A DNA stretch of 64,000 nt from Paralithodes platypus (Eukaryota > Arthropoda > Malacostraca > Decapoda > Lithodidae): contig CM064480.1 in assembly GCA_032716605.1 (NCBI GenBank), forward strand, positions 40,958,411-41,022,410, read 5' to 3'. Every line of letters begins with the position of its first letter. Position 1 is the stretch's first letter. Position numbers and translations under genes: made by a program. This document shows, in pieces, positions 10,340 to 21,721 of this stretch. The notes beneath the pieces were generated by a model. That model saw only the letters and a list, made by a program, of their open reading frames with translations, was not told where the DNA came from and searched no databases.

Positions 10340-11935
10340 GTAAAACTCAACAAATTAAAACTGAAACAAAGATATATAAAGTCAAAATTGCTACGTTTAC
10401 TAAACTGAAATTACAAGTTCTTCTCTTGATTTTACGACTGGTTCTGACAAGAGTTTTTAGTGGTGGTAAATTTTGATTAGGTGATAAAGATAAATATTTA
10501 TAAGGTCTCTTATGACTGACATTTAGGTATACATTTAATATTCAAATTATTTTCAATTTCGTAAACAGAATATTTATTAATTTTTAACCCTCTCGGACAT
10601 ATGATCCAATTTTGAGCCTATTAGGGATACTTTAAAGCAGTGGTTCTTAACCTTTTTAACAACGACCCAAAATCCTGCCCCGAATCTACTATGCCGACCC
10701 ATACCCTAAATGCCTAATAAGACTTTAACTTAATGTTTTCAACATAAATATAACCCTTTCAGTATGATTACATTTGTAGGTCTGGTTACCACCAAGCTTG
10801 AGAAAGAGCAGCTCTAGGATTCAAGGGGTTCACAAAAAAAAGTTAAATATATATTGCGTAAATATGATTAAGATTGACAATACAAGGAATAAATAACGAA
10901 CATTAATGACAATTATAGTCTAATAATATGTATTTTGTAACCTGAAAAATACAAATATAATTGAGAAATCCTTTCGATATGACATACAAGAACAAATATT
11001 TCCTGGTTTAATATTACTTTTGAGAAAACCAAAATATGATTAGGCATGATTTATTATTAGCTTCTTCTCTCCAAATTAGGTTCCATATTGTGAGAGACAC
11101 AGAGTGAATGAAGACGCTTTAAGAGGGTGATCGGAGTGAACAAGTCAATAATTAATAATTAATCATTATTGAGAGCCCTGACGCTACATGGATTTGACTA
11201 GCTTTTCAAATTAGAGGGATTTTGATGATAGGCTGCATCTTAGGTCATGCTCTGGTTGCAAACGGTTTCGGTACTTTGTCTTCGTGATCGTGAGTGCTGA
11301 CAATCCTGCCTCACACCGGTAAGTTGTAGCAAAGGGAAGGAGCACTTTTAGGGCTTCAACGTCCATAATCGTCTAAAACTTTAAATTATTTGCATATGCA
11401 AGTACACTCCTATAATGTCAACCCCTTGAAGATTATTACTCATTTTAAGTCTGTTTTGGTAATTAATTGACGATTTTATTCAGATTAGGAAATGTATATT
11501 ATATGAAATCAGAGGGTGTAAACTCGTCCAGTGATAGCCAGAATAAACTGTCAAAATGCGGCATGATCATCAAGGCCCAGGAGATAGTGAAAAATATTAA
11601 TACACAAATAGCAAACTAAATATAAAATAGACGACAATTCACGAGTCGATCATGTGTCTCACCTTCCCATTCGAGCAGTTCAAACATAACTCACACTTAA
11701 ACCCCGCTTCCATGGTCTGTACATTGTTTAAACTATTCATAAAGTTCTTCTTGGTTGGAATGGCTTACGAGAGTGTGCCAAATCATCATAAATATTCGTT
11801 TGCGATCCAAAAGTACACACATTCTTATTTTTACTGCAAACTATCGTTACCGTCGTCTTCTAATATAAATTTAATGTCGTCGTTTTTTTTACTATCACCA
11901 TCTTTAAACCCCCCGCTATGGGGTATGTGCCTGAG

Positions 11936-11939
11936 TATA

Positions 11940-11976
<37 letters not shown>

Positions 11977-12078
11977 CTATATTCCAAATACTCCCTCTCG
12001 GGCATTTACACTCTACCGCTGAACACGGTGAGGCCCGTGAGGTCTTGTTCCAGTCTAGGGAGTGAGACATGCGAAGCT
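11936..12078 (-). repeat. poly-A retroposon 3' segment, copy 1
   Basis: The plus-strand order (TA)n, T-run (11962-11976), CTATATTCCAA, CTCTCGGGCAT, AGCCCGTGAGG-like, CTTGTTCCAGTCTAGGGAGTGAGACATG is repeated at 21284-21440. Read on the minus strand, it is a short element ending in A-runs, so a SINE or LINE 3' end. Family not assigned. Confidence 0.6.
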
Positions 12079-12368
12079 TCATGGCTCGAAGCAACTCCAT
12101 CTCTGAAGCCGCCTCGCCTCAGTGCTTCACAGTCTCATCCCCCACACTCGGACCCTCACTCTCAGAACGCCACCTATTGAGCAAATAACTCACCAGGCAT
12201 TCACCCCCTGTACCATATTTTTGAATATGGGAATATTCATACAATGCTATTTAATCAGGGAACAATGAGGGTATTTTGTTTCGGCATTTCGGTGTGCTGT
12301 GGTAATGCACTGATACTACTAGGTACAGCACAAATTCCATCCCAATAATATCTTCCCATTGACATATT

Positions 12369-12431
12369 GGGATTCGAACCCGGGTCCATTGGATTACCAG
12401 TCCAGTCGCAAGACCACTCTGCCACACCTCC
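12369..12431 (-). repeat. tRNA-Thr-like SINE head
   Basis: On the minus strand GGAGGTGTGGCAGAGTGGTC is followed by a 4-bp stem with loop CTGGTAA (anticodon GGT, threonine) and a perfect box B, GGGTTCGAATCCC. The 3' flank cannot pair with GGAGGTG to close the acceptor stem, so this is a tRNA-derived SINE or pseudogene, not a functional tRNA. Confidence 0.6.
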
Positions 12432-12939
12432 ACACATACATACCATCTTTGACAGCTATGCAATGTTAACGTGCAAGATTTTCTTAATAATGCACTGGCA
12501 AGGGTTACCAGGGCTACAACTATCTGCTAAATGTTTGCAGGACAACCTTTAAGTTACAAAACTGGCCCTCCACCTTAATTAATTCACTCCCTCCCTCCAC
12601 CTCCCACATAGGCTACCAACGGATATATTTAAAATGTAATTGCAGAGTAAGTGTTGGGGAGTATTTCTAAGCTGAAAAAGTCATCTGACTTTAGCGAAAT
12701 CAACATAAATATTACTTGGGAATCTAAGTATTGATTAACAACGAGTTATTCAAAATAATGATATTAATTATACGAAAATATGAACAATAATAGCATAAAT
12801 CTCAGAGAGCATTGGCGACCCCTTCAAATTGGCTTGCGACCCAATGTTGTGTCGCGACCCAGAGGTTAAGAATCACTGCTTTAAAGCCTTTATGTGCATC
12901 ATATGAGTTTGAAGGGGTTAATAATAATTTTGTTTAGAG

Positions 12940-13159
12940 ATGTGGAGATATGAGGGACGAAGAAGACACCGAACCACAACTAGAAGTTGTGAGAACTCCC
13001 GACGGTTACTTCCCCCCATTATCACCAATTGTAAGCCCTATGAATTGGACCTCAACATGTGTAAATATGGACACTCATATCGGTATACAAGATATGTCGC
13101 ATCAGTCATCCCAATCCAGCGCTTCAAATTCTCCAATACTTTGGAGAAAGAGGCAAAAG
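12940..13159 (+). pseudogene. leader cassette fused to Pro/Ser-rich exon, copy P2
   Basis: From a Met at about 12950 the frame reads MRDEEDTEPQLEVVRTPDG, YFPPLSPIV, MNWTSTCVNMDTH and ends NSPILWRKRQK at a GT donor (13160-13161). The array leader DEEDTEP is thus continuous with the Pro/Ser-rich body in one open frame of about 70 codons. It is preceded by a T-rich tract and AG, as for a 3' splice site. The protein is highly polar, with no signal peptide or membrane segment. Family unknown. Whether this is a true exon or a fusion of repeat pieces cannot be told from the window. Confidence 0.5.
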
Positions 13160-13405
13160 GTAAAATTCAACAAAAACTAAAACTAAAACAAAGATATATA
13201 AAGTCAAAATCGCTACGTTTACTAAACTGAAATTACAAGTTCTTCTCTTGATTTTACGACTGGTTCTGACAAGAGTTTTTAGTGATGGTAAATTTTGCTC
13301 TGATGATAAAGTTAAATGTTTATAAGGTCTCTTATGACTGACATTTAGGTATACATTTAATATTAAAATTATTTCCAATTTCGTAAACAGAATATTTATT
13401 AATTT

Positions 13406-13625
13406 TTAACCCTCTCCGATATATGATGCAATTTTGAGCCTATTAGGGTACTTTAAAGCCTTTATTACCATCAGGGTATTTACAAACCTTTAGTTTAGTT
13501 ACTTCAACAAACTCTGCAGTTGAGTTAGATGTGGGCAGAAAACTAATTTTGGAGAGGTAATTATAAGAGTGAGAGAACTCTATTTCTGGAAACCTCTGTG
13601 CGTCATATGAGTTTGAAGGGGTAAA
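13406..13625. mobile_element. TTAA MITE copy M2
   Basis: Left end TTAACCCTCTCCGATATATG at 13406; right end GAGTTTGAAGGGG followed by TAAATAATG, where the duplicated TTAA has decayed. It stands immediately upstream of the T-rich tract and AG that precede the next leader cassette. Confidence 0.7.
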
Positions 13626-13646
13626 TAATGATTTTTTTTTTTAGAG

Positions 13647-13874
13647 ATGTGGAGCGATGAAGGACGAAGAAGACACCGAACCACTAACAGAAGTTGTGAG
13701 AACTCCCGACAGTTACTTCCCCCCAATATTACCAATTGTATGCCCTATGAATTGGACCTCAACATGTGTAAATATGGACACTCATATCGGTATAAAAAAT
13801 ATGTCGCATCAGTCATCTGCATCCCAATCCAGCGCTTCAAATTCTCCAATACTTTGGAGAAAGAGGCAAAAAAG
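13647..13874 (+). pseudogene. leader cassette fused to Pro/Ser-rich exon, copy P3
   Basis: The frame from 13657 reads MKDEEDTEPLTEVVRTPDS and runs through MNWTSTCVNMDTH and SSASNSPILWRKRQK to a donor (GT at 13875). It is the longest uninterrupted version of the leader plus Pro/Ser body and the best single guide to this exon. It has about 85-90% nucleotide likeness to P2 by eye. Function unknown. Confidence 0.5.
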
Positions 13875-14118
13875 GTAAAACACTACAAACTAAAACTGAA
13901 ACAAAGATATATAAAGTCAATATCGCTACGTTTACTAAACTGAAATTACAAGTTCTTCTCTTGATTTTTACGACTGGTTCTCACAAGAGTTTTTAGTGGT
14001 GGTAAATTTTACTCCGATGATAAAGCTAAATATTTATAAGGTCTCTTATGACTGACATTTAGGTATACATTTAATATCCGTATTATTTCCAATTTCGTAA
14101 ACAGAATATTTATTAATT

Positions 14119-14348
14119 TGTAACCCTCTCCGATATATGATACAATTTTGAGCCTATTAGGGATACTTTAAAGCCTTTATTACCATCAGGGGTATTTACA
14201 AATCTTTAGTTTACTTACTTCAACAACCTCTGCAGTTGTCTTTGAGTTAGATGTGGCCATAAAATAAATTTTGGAGAGGTAATTATAAAAGTGAGAGAAC
14301 TCTATTTCTGGCAACCTCTGTGTGTCATATGAGTTTGAAGGGGTTATT
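14119..14348. mobile_element. TTAA MITE copy M3
   Basis: Same sequence as M2 (CCCTCTCCGATATATG left, GAGTTTGAAGGGGTT right), with the left TTAA decayed to GTAA. It again sits directly before a T-run, AG and a leader cassette. Confidence 0.7.
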
Positions 14349-14369
14349 AATAATGATTTTTTTTTAGAG

Positions 14370-14433
14370 ATGTGGAAGACACTGAACCACTAGAATTTAA
14401 GATTGGAGAACACATCCAAAGAGGCTCCAACAG
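14370..14433 (+). pseudogene. leader cassette, short-exon type, damaged copy
   Basis: It has the GAAGACACTGAACCACTAG core and runs to GGCTCCAACAG followed by the donor GTATAC. The intact relative at 24319-24392 reads MWRDEEDTEPLEFKI and ends RGSNR. Here about a dozen bases of the leader are deleted, so the Met is out of frame. The downstream ~500-bp intron-like spacer is shared by all modules. Confidence 0.5.
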
Positions 14434-14788
14434 GTATACTATAATTTTTGTTTTTATAACATTGTTTGTTTATTGATCAGCAGACAAAAAGCCTTCAATA
14501 ACATATAAATGTGTAAAGGTCCAATTCATCACCTGTCAGAGCAACGACGCAAATATACTGATTTATATATCACAGGAATCACTTGATAATAAGAAACAAT
14601 TTATGACTTATTCTGACAGATTTGTTAGTGGTAGTAAATATTATACTCCGACCATAAAGCTATATTCATAAAGTCTCTTATGACATTTAGTCTTATCAGA
14701 TTATAATACTGATTTATATCAGAGTAAATTTTGCTCCAACGATAAAGCTATATTTATAAGGTCTCTTATGACCTTTAGGTATGTATTT

Positions 14789-15003
14789 AGTTACCTTCAT
14801 ATGATGCAATTGTTTAGCCTATTAGGGATACTTTAAAGCCTTTATTACCATCAGGGGTATTTACAAACCTTTAGTTTTAGTTACTGCAGCTGTCTTTGAG
14901 TTAACTGTGGGCAGAAAACTAATTTTGGAGAAAAGAGTGAGAGAACTCTATTTCTTATTGCTAATCTGGCAACCTTTACATTATATGAGTTTGAAGGGGT
15001 TAA
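14789..15003. mobile_element. TTAA MITE copy M4
   Basis: The right end GAGTTTGAAGGGGTTAA (TTAA 15000-15003) and the interior ATTAGGGATACTTTAAAGCC match M2/M3. The left end is decayed (TTACCTTCATATGATGC). A (TA)n tract lies just downstream at about 15090-15112. Confidence 0.65.
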
Positions 15004-15322
15004 TATTCAAATTGTTTTTTTTTTATTTCATAAACAGAATATTTATCTAATTTTAATAATTATTTATTTTTTCAGAGATATACTGATTTATATATATATA
15101 TATATATATATTAGAGGAATCACTTGATAATAAGAAATAATTTACGACTTGTTCTGATAGAGGTAGTAAATTTTGCTCCGACGATAAAGCTATATTTATA
15201 AGGTTTCTTATGACATTTAGGTATGCAGTTAGTTATCAATATTCAAATTATTATTTTTTTAATTAATTTCATAAACAAAATATTTATCTAATCTTAATAA
15301 TGATTTATTTTTCAGAGAGGTG

Positions 15323-15427
15323 ATGGATGAAGAAGACACCGAACCACTTCAATTTTTTGAGCTTAGAGTCCCGAATTATCTCATAAGACAAAATCAACTA
15401 AATGAGGTTCTTGGTAATATTCGATGA
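15323..15427 (+). CDS. leader cassette with FFELRVPNYL body, 34 codons
   Basis: A complete small frame, MDEEDTEPL then QFFELRVPNYL and QNQLNEVLGNIR, follows TTTTTCAG. The body recurs without the leader at about 17995 (after the integrase) and behind a mutated leader at about 21722. The block continues for about 220 bp of shared sequence with frames closed by stops, so the original coding part may have been longer. No family recognised. Confidence 0.35.
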   Translation: MDEEDTEPLQFFELRVPNYLIRQNQLNEVLGNIR

Positions 15428-15658
15428 AATCAGTTATCCAAGGGCTGGCGGGTAGTGAGGGTCATTTGGTACTGCAACCGGCGGACAACCAGAAAGAAGA
15501 ATTTGTGAAATAATAGAGGATATGGTCAAGAATTACGGTAAACATTCTCAAAAATCCTCTCTGTTTATGAGGGAGAGACTTAAATTATATGTAGATACAC
15601 TAAAGGATCAAAATATAAAAAGGAAAAATCATACCGTAATATATATTTAAATAGTATA

Positions 15659-16180
15659 CAACTCCGGGTGGATGGGACTCGTCAGCCTTGGTCGGCAACT
15701 CATCTAGGGGAGACAACCTTATACAAATCCGGGTGGATGGGACTCGTCAGCCTTGGTCGGCAACTCATCTAGGGGAGACAACCTGATACCAATCCATACT
15801 GCTTATCTAAGGGTAAGGCAGGTTAGTGGATGGATTAGCCGAACACCACTGTAGAAAAATAGTGCCTAACAAGATACACAAGAGGGTGGGGACACAAAAC
15901 TTTCAATAAGCCGAAAAAAGGATACTCGTTAGCCTTGGTCAGCAACTCATCTAGGGGAGACAACCTTATACAAATCCGGATGGATGGGACTCGTCAGCCT
16001 TGGTTGGCAACCTGTCTAGGGGATTAAACCTGATACAAATCCGTACTGCTTGCCTCTAAGGGTAAGGCAGGTTAGTGGATGGATTAGCCGAACACCACTG
16101 TAGAAAAATAGTTCCTAAACAAGATACACAAGAGGGTGGGAACACAAAACTTTCAATAAGCTGAAAAAGGACATTGCAAA
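15659..16180. repeat. 65-bp minisatellite block, copy a
   Basis: Tandem 65-bp units (CCGGGTGGATGGGACTCGTC, then CCTTGGTCGGCAACTCATCT) occur twice. They are followed by a unique-looking stretch (TACTGCTTACCTAAGGGTAAGG, GAACACCACTGTAG), then more diverged units and a second copy of that stretch. The same composite recurs at 18295 and 22068, so it belongs to the amplified module. Confidence 0.85.
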
Positions 16181-16429
16181 TATTAGCGGATTATAGATAT
16201 ACAAACATGTGCTGTCTGTAAAAAAACATGAGGACGAAATATATACAAGAAGAGGTTATTATTGGCCAAGGATTCCGATATGTCCAATGTCAACGATTTT
16301 AATACAATTTTTATATATATCACGACCATTATTCACAATTTGCCCTTATCACGACCGGTTAATTAAGCAAAAGACACATAGTTGAGGTAGCCTCACATTT
16401 ATTTCAAATATTCACATTACTCAGTATAC

Positions 16430-16661
16430 CGAAAATTCTCCTGTCGAGTGAAAATAGAACTTTTGTGGCAGAGGCGATTGCAGAAATGGGGTCCAATGTA
16501 TGACCCCACCGAATCGTTCGAATTCGGGGAGTATACTTCCCCAATTATCACCAGTTGTATGCCCTAGCCAAGACTTGAATTGGACCTCAACATGTGTAAA
16601 TATGGACGTGCATCAGTCATCTACATCCCAATCCAGCGTACTTTGGAGAAAGAGTTGAAAG
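16430..16661 (+). pseudogene. integrase fragment plus Pro/Ser-rich exon, copy P4
   Basis: About 16430-16500 holds the integrase family-2 remnant (ATTCTCCTGTCGAGTGAAAA... ATGGGGTCCAATGTATG, with TGA where P1 has Trp). It continues to a shortened Pro/Ser exon with NWTSTCVNMD and LWRK, then a stop (AGT TGA) just before the donor GGTAAAAC. Clearly non-functional as it stands. Confidence 0.5.
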
Positions 16662-16930
16662 GTAAAACTAAACAAACTAAAACTGAAACGAAGATAATAT
16701 AAAGTCAAAATCGCTACATTTACTAAACTGAAATTGCATGTTCTTCTCTTGATTTTACGACTTGTTCTGAAAAAGAGTTTTTAGTAGTGGTAATTTTTGC
16801 TCCGATAATAAAGCTATATTTATAAGGTCTCTTATGACTAACATTTAGGTATACATTTAATATTTAAATTATTTTGAATTTCGTAAACAGAATATTTATT
16901 TTTAATTTGAATAATGATTTTTTTTTCAGA

Positions 16931-17990
16931 GATGTGGAGAGATGAAGAAGACACCCGAACCACTAGAATTCAAGATTGGAGAATACAATTTGAAAGACAT
17001 TTAGAACATCAAACCCAGAAACACTTGTCAACAAAATCAGCACCATTTACACGGGAAAAATTCAACTACTATATCGCCACTATTCAGAGCGCTCAAGGAA
17101 ACCCCAGTACAAAAACACAACACATATATCACCTACTGAGAAAGTATAGGGTTGAAATCCAATTTGGGGTAACTAAGCTAATCTGTAAAAAAAACGGGGA
17201 AATATTTCATTCATCTATGCGAGCTGTACGATACCATCAAGGCTGCCCATGAAATTGTGGTGCACGGTGGTCGCAGAAGAACCTTTCTCGAAATAAGAAA
17301 AACAATAGCCAATGTGACAGAATTATAAATTAAGACATACTTGTCATTTTGTACAATTAGAGGGGGGGAAACGTTGCAAAAGAGTAGTGCATCCTTTAAT
17401 CTCGAATAATTTTGGAGAAAGGGGTCAGGTAGATTTAATTGATATGTCCGGTATGGCCATGGGAGGATATACCTTCATTTTAAATTATCAAGATAATTTT
17501 TCCAAATTTTGTATCTTGCGGGCCTTAAAAAACAAAACTGCCAAAGAAGTGGTCTATCATATGGTGAATATCTTCTCAATAATCGGGGTATCCAAAATTC
17601 TTCAATCTGACAACGGCAAAGAATTTGTAGCCAATTTATTCAAAAGGGTATTGTGTACATTGTGGCCCGAGCTTACCATTATACATAGCCACACACGACA
17701 TCCAGAGTCGCAGGGGAGTGTAGAGAGGGCCAATAGTGACGTGAAAAATATGATAAGAGCCATTTTAATTGAAAAAGGAACCAAAGATTGGGTGAGTCAA
17801 TTACATTTTGTATAATTTTACATAAACACCGCAACAAATAGAGTAATCAAGAAATCTCACTATAAAAGCTACCTTCGGAAGAGATCCACCCACTAGGTTT
17901 TAACCAAACGTTTACTCCTCAACAATCACAACTTCCCTTCGCAAGTGGAAGAGTTTTCACAGCTTAGAGACAATAGCACATTTATGGGTG
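16931..17990 (+). pseudogene. leader cassette fused to KRBA2/SCAND3-like integrase, copy IN1
   Basis: A retroviral-type DDE integrase as found in Ginger-like and KRBA2/SCAND3-like transposon proteins. The N-terminal segment (TREKFNYYIATIQSAQ... HSSMRA) and an H2C2-like zinc region (IVVHGGRRRTFLEIRK) are followed by the core: VDLIDMSGMAMGG (first Asp), ILQSDNGKEFVANLF (second Asp), HPESQGSVERAN (Glu), then a 142-codon open frame to 17815. A leader cassette (GATGAAGAAGACACCCGAACC, one extra C) precedes it after TTTTTTCAG. At least three frame breaks (in the leader, near 17250 and at 17813-17880) make it a pseudogene unless the indels are sequencing errors. The last part of the body is replaced at 17995 by the FFELRVPNYL block. 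Confidence 0.75.
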
Positions 17991-17994
17991 GTAG

Positions 17995-18285
17995 TGCTTA
18001 GAGTCTCGAATTATCTCATAAGACAAAATCAACTAAATGAGGTTCTTGGTAATATTCGATGAAATCAGTTATCCAAGGGCTGGTGGGTAGTGAGGGTCAT
18101 TTGGTACTGCAACTGGCGGACAACCAGAAAGAAGAATTTGTGAAATAATAGAGGATATGATCAAGAATTACGGTAAACATTCTCAAAAATCCTCTCTGTT
18201 TATGAGGGAGAGACTTAAATTATATATAGATACACTAAAGGATCAAAATATAAAAAGGAAAAATCATACCGTATTATATATTTAA
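17995..18285 (+). repeat. FFELRVPNYL block, copy 2 (without leader)
   Basis: Near-identical to 15357-15650, starting GCTTAGAGTCTCGAATTATC, but joined to the 3' part of the integrase instead of a leader. This dates a rearrangement after the block was duplicated. The following minisatellite is collinear with copy a. Confidence 0.8.
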
Positions 18286-18294
18286 ATAGTATAC

Positions 18295-18880
18295 AACTCC
18301 GGGTGGATGGGACTCGTCAGCCTTGGTCGGCAACTCATCTAGGGGAGACAACCTTATACAAATCCGGGTGGATGGGACTCGTCAGCCTTGGTCGGCAACT
18401 CATCTAGGGGAGACAACCTTATACAAATCCGGGTGGATGGGACTCGTCAGCCTTGGTCGGCAACTCATCTAGGGGAGACAACCTGATACAAATCCATACT
18501 GCTTACCTAAGGGTAAGGCAGGTTAGTGGATGGATTAGCCGAACACCACTGTAGAAAAATAGTGCCTAACAAGATACACAAGAGGGTGGGGACACAACAC
18601 TTTCAATGAGCCGAAAAAAGGATACTCGTTAGCCTTGGTCAGCAACTCATCTAGGGGAGACAACCTTATACAAATCCGGGTGGATGGGACTCGTCGGCCT
18701 TGGTTGGCAACCTGTCTAGGGGATTAAACCTGATACAAATCCGTACTGCTTACCTCTAAGGGTAAGGCAAGTTAGTGGATGGATTAGCCGAACACCACTG
18801 TAGAAAAATAGTGCCTAAACAAGATACACAAGAGGGTGGGAACACAAAACTTTCAATAAGCTGAAAAAGGACATTGCAAA
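18295..18880. repeat. 65-bp minisatellite block, copy b
   Basis: Three head-to-tail 65-bp units at 18297, 18362 and 18427, then the same composite as copy a. One more unit than copy a, so unit number varies between module copies. Confidence 0.9.
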
Positions 18881-19519
18881 TATTAGCGGGTTATAGATAT
18901 ACAAACATGTGCTGTCTGTAAAAAACATGAGGACGAAATATATACAAGAAGAGGTTATTATTGGCCAAGGATTCCGATATGTCCAATGTCAACGATTTTA
19001 ATACAATTTTGATATATATCACGACCATTATTCACAATTTACCCTTATCACGACCGGTTAATTAAGCAAAAGACACACAGTTGAGGTAGCCTCACATTTA
19101 TTTCAAATATTCACATTACTCAGTATACCGAAAATTCTCCTGTCGAGTGAAAATAGAACTTTTGTGGCAGAGGCGATTGCGGAAATGGGGTCCAATGTAT
19201 GACCCCACCGAATCGTTCGAATTCGGGGGAGTCGTGAGAACTCCCGACAGATACTTCCCCCATTATCACCAATTGTATGCCCTCATAGTGGTAACCAGGA
19301 CTTCCAATCTAGTATTTCTCCAATATTACCGAGGAGAAAGAGGTACACTGAATCGCTCTAATTCGGGAAGCAGTGAGAACTCCCGACAGATACTTCCCCC
19401 ATTATCACCAATTGTATGCCCTAGCCAAGACTTGAATTGGACCTCAACATGTGTAAATATGGACGTGCATCAGTCATCTACATCCCAATCCAGCGTACTT
19501 TGGAGAAAGAGGTAAAAGG
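18881..19519 (+). pseudogene. integrase fragment plus Pro/Ser-rich exon, copy P5
   Basis: After a shared stretch (TTAGCGGGTTATAGATATAC... GTCCAATGTCAACG) the integrase remnant (about 19120-19210) runs into a frame from 19147: DPTESFEFGGVVRTPDRYFP, a second repeat, then NWTSTCVNMDVH and SVLWRKR, stopping at 19513-19515 just before GGTAAAAC. Two Pro/Ser repeats are present, as in P1. Confidence 0.5.
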
Positions 19520-19792
19520 TAAAACTAAACAAACTAAAACTGAAACAAAGATAATATAAAGTCAAAATTGCTACATTTACTAAACTGAAATTGCAAGTTC
19601 TTCTCTTGATTTTACGACTTGTTCTGACAAAGAGTTTTTTGTGGTGGTAATTTTTGCTCCGATAATAAAGCTATATTTATAAGGTCTCTTATGACTAACA
19701 TTTAGGTATACATTTAATATTCAAATTATTTTGAATTTCGTAAACAGAATATTTATTTTTAATATGAATAATTTTTTTTTTTTCAGAGATGT

Positions 19793-20885
19793 GGAGAGAT
19801 GAAGAAGACACCCGAACCACTAGTCGCAGAAGAACCTTTCTCGAAATAAGAAAAACAATAGCCAATGTGACAGAATTACAAATTAAGACATACTTGTCAT
19901 TTTGTACAATTAGAGGGGAAAAAACGTTGCAAAAGAGTAGTGCGTCCTTTAATCTCGAATAATTTTGAAGAAAGGGGTCAGGTAGATTTAATTGATATGT
20001 CCGGTATGGCCATGGGAGGATATACCTTCATTTTAAATTATCAAGATCATTTTTCCAAATTCTGTATCTTGCGGGCCTTAAAAAACAAAACTGCCAAAGA
20101 AGTGGTCTCTCATATGGTGGATCAATAATTGGGGCGTCCAAAATTCTTCAATCTGACAACGGCAAAGAATTTGTAGCCAATTTATTCAAAAGGGTATTGT
20201 GTACATTGTGGCCCGAGATTACCATTATACATGGCCACCCACGACATCCAGAGTCCCAGGGGGTGTATAGAGAGGCCAATAGTGACATGGAAAATATGAT
20301 AAGAGCCATTTTAATTGAAAAAGGAACCAAAGATTGGGTGAGTCAATTACATTTTGTACAATTTTACATAAACACCGCCACAAATAGAGTAATCAAGAAA
20401 TCTCACTATAAAGCTACCTTCGGAAGAGATCCACCCACAAGGCTTTAACCAAACGTTTACTCCTCAACAATCACAATTTCCCTTCATAAGTGGAAGAGTT
20501 TTCACAGCTTAGAGACAATAGCACATTAAGGGGTTGTAACACCCCCACACCCCCACCCCCGGACATATCTATAATACAAGAAAAGATGCATTCCGAAGTA
20601 TACGGGCCTCCTCGAGAAAGGGAATCATTTTGGGAGCACAGAAAATGGTCAAAAATACATCGACACCTACACGGGTTAACATCAATGATACAGTGTCCAT
20701 TCTAGTTCATCCCAAAGATAGAGCATGTAAATTGGGCCATAAATATCTTGTGGGTAGAATTATAAATATAAAACAAGATGGAGATCTATACAAAATTCAA
20801 ACTAAATATGGGGTATAAATAGAGATACTGTTCACGCGAAGAAATTAGGCCATGTTTGGGCATTGACACATCCCAATTCGCAACT
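19793..20885 (+). pseudogene. leader cassette fused to integrase, copy IN2 (N-terminal deletion)
   Basis: MWRDEEDTRTT is joined directly to SRRRTFLEIRKTIANV: relative to IN1 the N-terminal integrase segment is deleted. The core keeps VDLIDMSGMA, ILQSDNGKEF (frame broken just before it, about 20120) and HPESQGV, but ERAN is changed to REAN in the shifted frame. The C-terminal region, lost from IN1, is present: PTRVNINDTVSILVHP... YLVGRI, an SH3-like small barrel typical of integrase C-termini, ending TKYGV (stop 20816-20818). A Pro-rich linker (PTPPPPD) lies between. Several indels make it non-functional. Confidence 0.75.
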
Positions 20886-21720
20886 AAACTAATTAACATA
20901 AGGAAAGCAATACATCTACAAAAACAGCGAATCTACCACACCGCTCCACCACCGCCGCCTATAGGTAATCTTTGAACCATATAGCCTAGTTTTTACAGGA
21001 TTTAAACCCCTAACCCGGGTTCGAATCCCAGGGTTATACAAATTAAAATGGGAATCATATATGTTACCTGTCCATGTATATTATCTTCCCCCGTTCCTGA
21101 ATATAAAAATAAGTTTAATTTTTTTGATGACGACGGCTGTTATGCTACCAGTTAGGAATTATTTGGATTCGGAGGGGTGTTTACTTTGTCTTGCCGTGGG
21201 CAGAATTCACACTGATCTGATCATTGATAAGGCCGCGGATTTTGTCTAGTTCATCCAAAATTAACAGATATGTTGGTTGTCGGTTTCTTCTTTTTTTTTT
21301 TTTTTTTTTTTTTTTTTCTATATTCCAACTTACTTCCTCTCGGGCATAGGCTGAGAGCCTTAACATTCACCGCTTTTCAATGAACAGTGAAGCCCGTGAG
21401 GTCTTGTTCCAGTCTAGGGAGTGAGACATGTGAAGCACGTAGAGTACAACGAGCACCTGCCATCTTGTTTAATTTAACGTACCTGGAACGTAATGATTTC
21501 TGGATGTCTAGAACAGCCTTATGATGTTGGCTGAATGCGTTTACTAAAAGTTTATCCTCCTAGTAAATTATGTTCCAACAATAAAGCTATATTCATAAGG
21601 TCTCTTATGACATTTAGGTATACATTTAGTCTTATCAGATTATAATACTGATTTATATATCAGAGTAAATTTTGCTCCGACGATAAAGCTATATTTTTTA
21701 ATAATGATTTATTTTTTCAG
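20886..21720. other. spacer with SINE-like box B and poly-A retroposon copy 2
   Basis: A perfect box-B-like CCCGGGTTCGAATCCC lies at about 21017-21032 without a matching box A at tRNA spacing. At 21284-21440 is the second copy of the poly-A retroposon (T-run on the plus strand, then CTATATTCCAA and CTTGTTCCAGTCTAGGGAGTG). The remainder is array spacer (TCCGACGATAAAGCTATATTT). Confidence 0.6.
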
Positions 21721-21721
21721 A

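Larger units (their letters stand above)
10630..12886. mobile_element. non-autonomous hAT element, 2241 bp, with 8-bp target duplication
   Basis: The element 10638-12878 starts CAGTGGTTCTTAACC and ends GGTTAAGAATCACTG, a terminal inverted repeat typical of hAT transposons. It is flanked by CTTTAAAG on both sides (10630-10637 and 12879-12886). The uninterrupted MITE copies M2 and M3 confirm the empty site (TACTTTAAAGCCTTT). No transposase frame was found inside. It holds a poly-A retroposon and a tRNA-like SINE head (listed separately); the rest is AT-rich. Confidence 0.9.
10584..12921. mobile_element. TTAA MITE copy M1, split by a hAT element
   Basis: Left end TTAACCCTCTCGGACATATGATCC (TTAA 10584-10587); right end, read inwards, TTAACCCCTTCAAACTCATATGATG (TTAA 12918-12921). 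Related copies M2-M4 are about 210-220 bp long. Modules lacking it (for example near 25878) show a single AATTTTAATAATGATTT, which is the empty site and proves a TTAA duplication. The extra length is the hAT insertion at 10638-12878. Confidence 0.75.

Noticed and set aside
12369..12431. functional tRNA-Thr gene
   Set aside because: Anticodon loop and box B look right, but the acceptor stem has no 3' partner; a SINE head fits better.
15659..16180. CRISPR-like array
   Set aside because: Units are directly abutting 65-bp repeats without unique spacers, in a eukaryotic repeat context.
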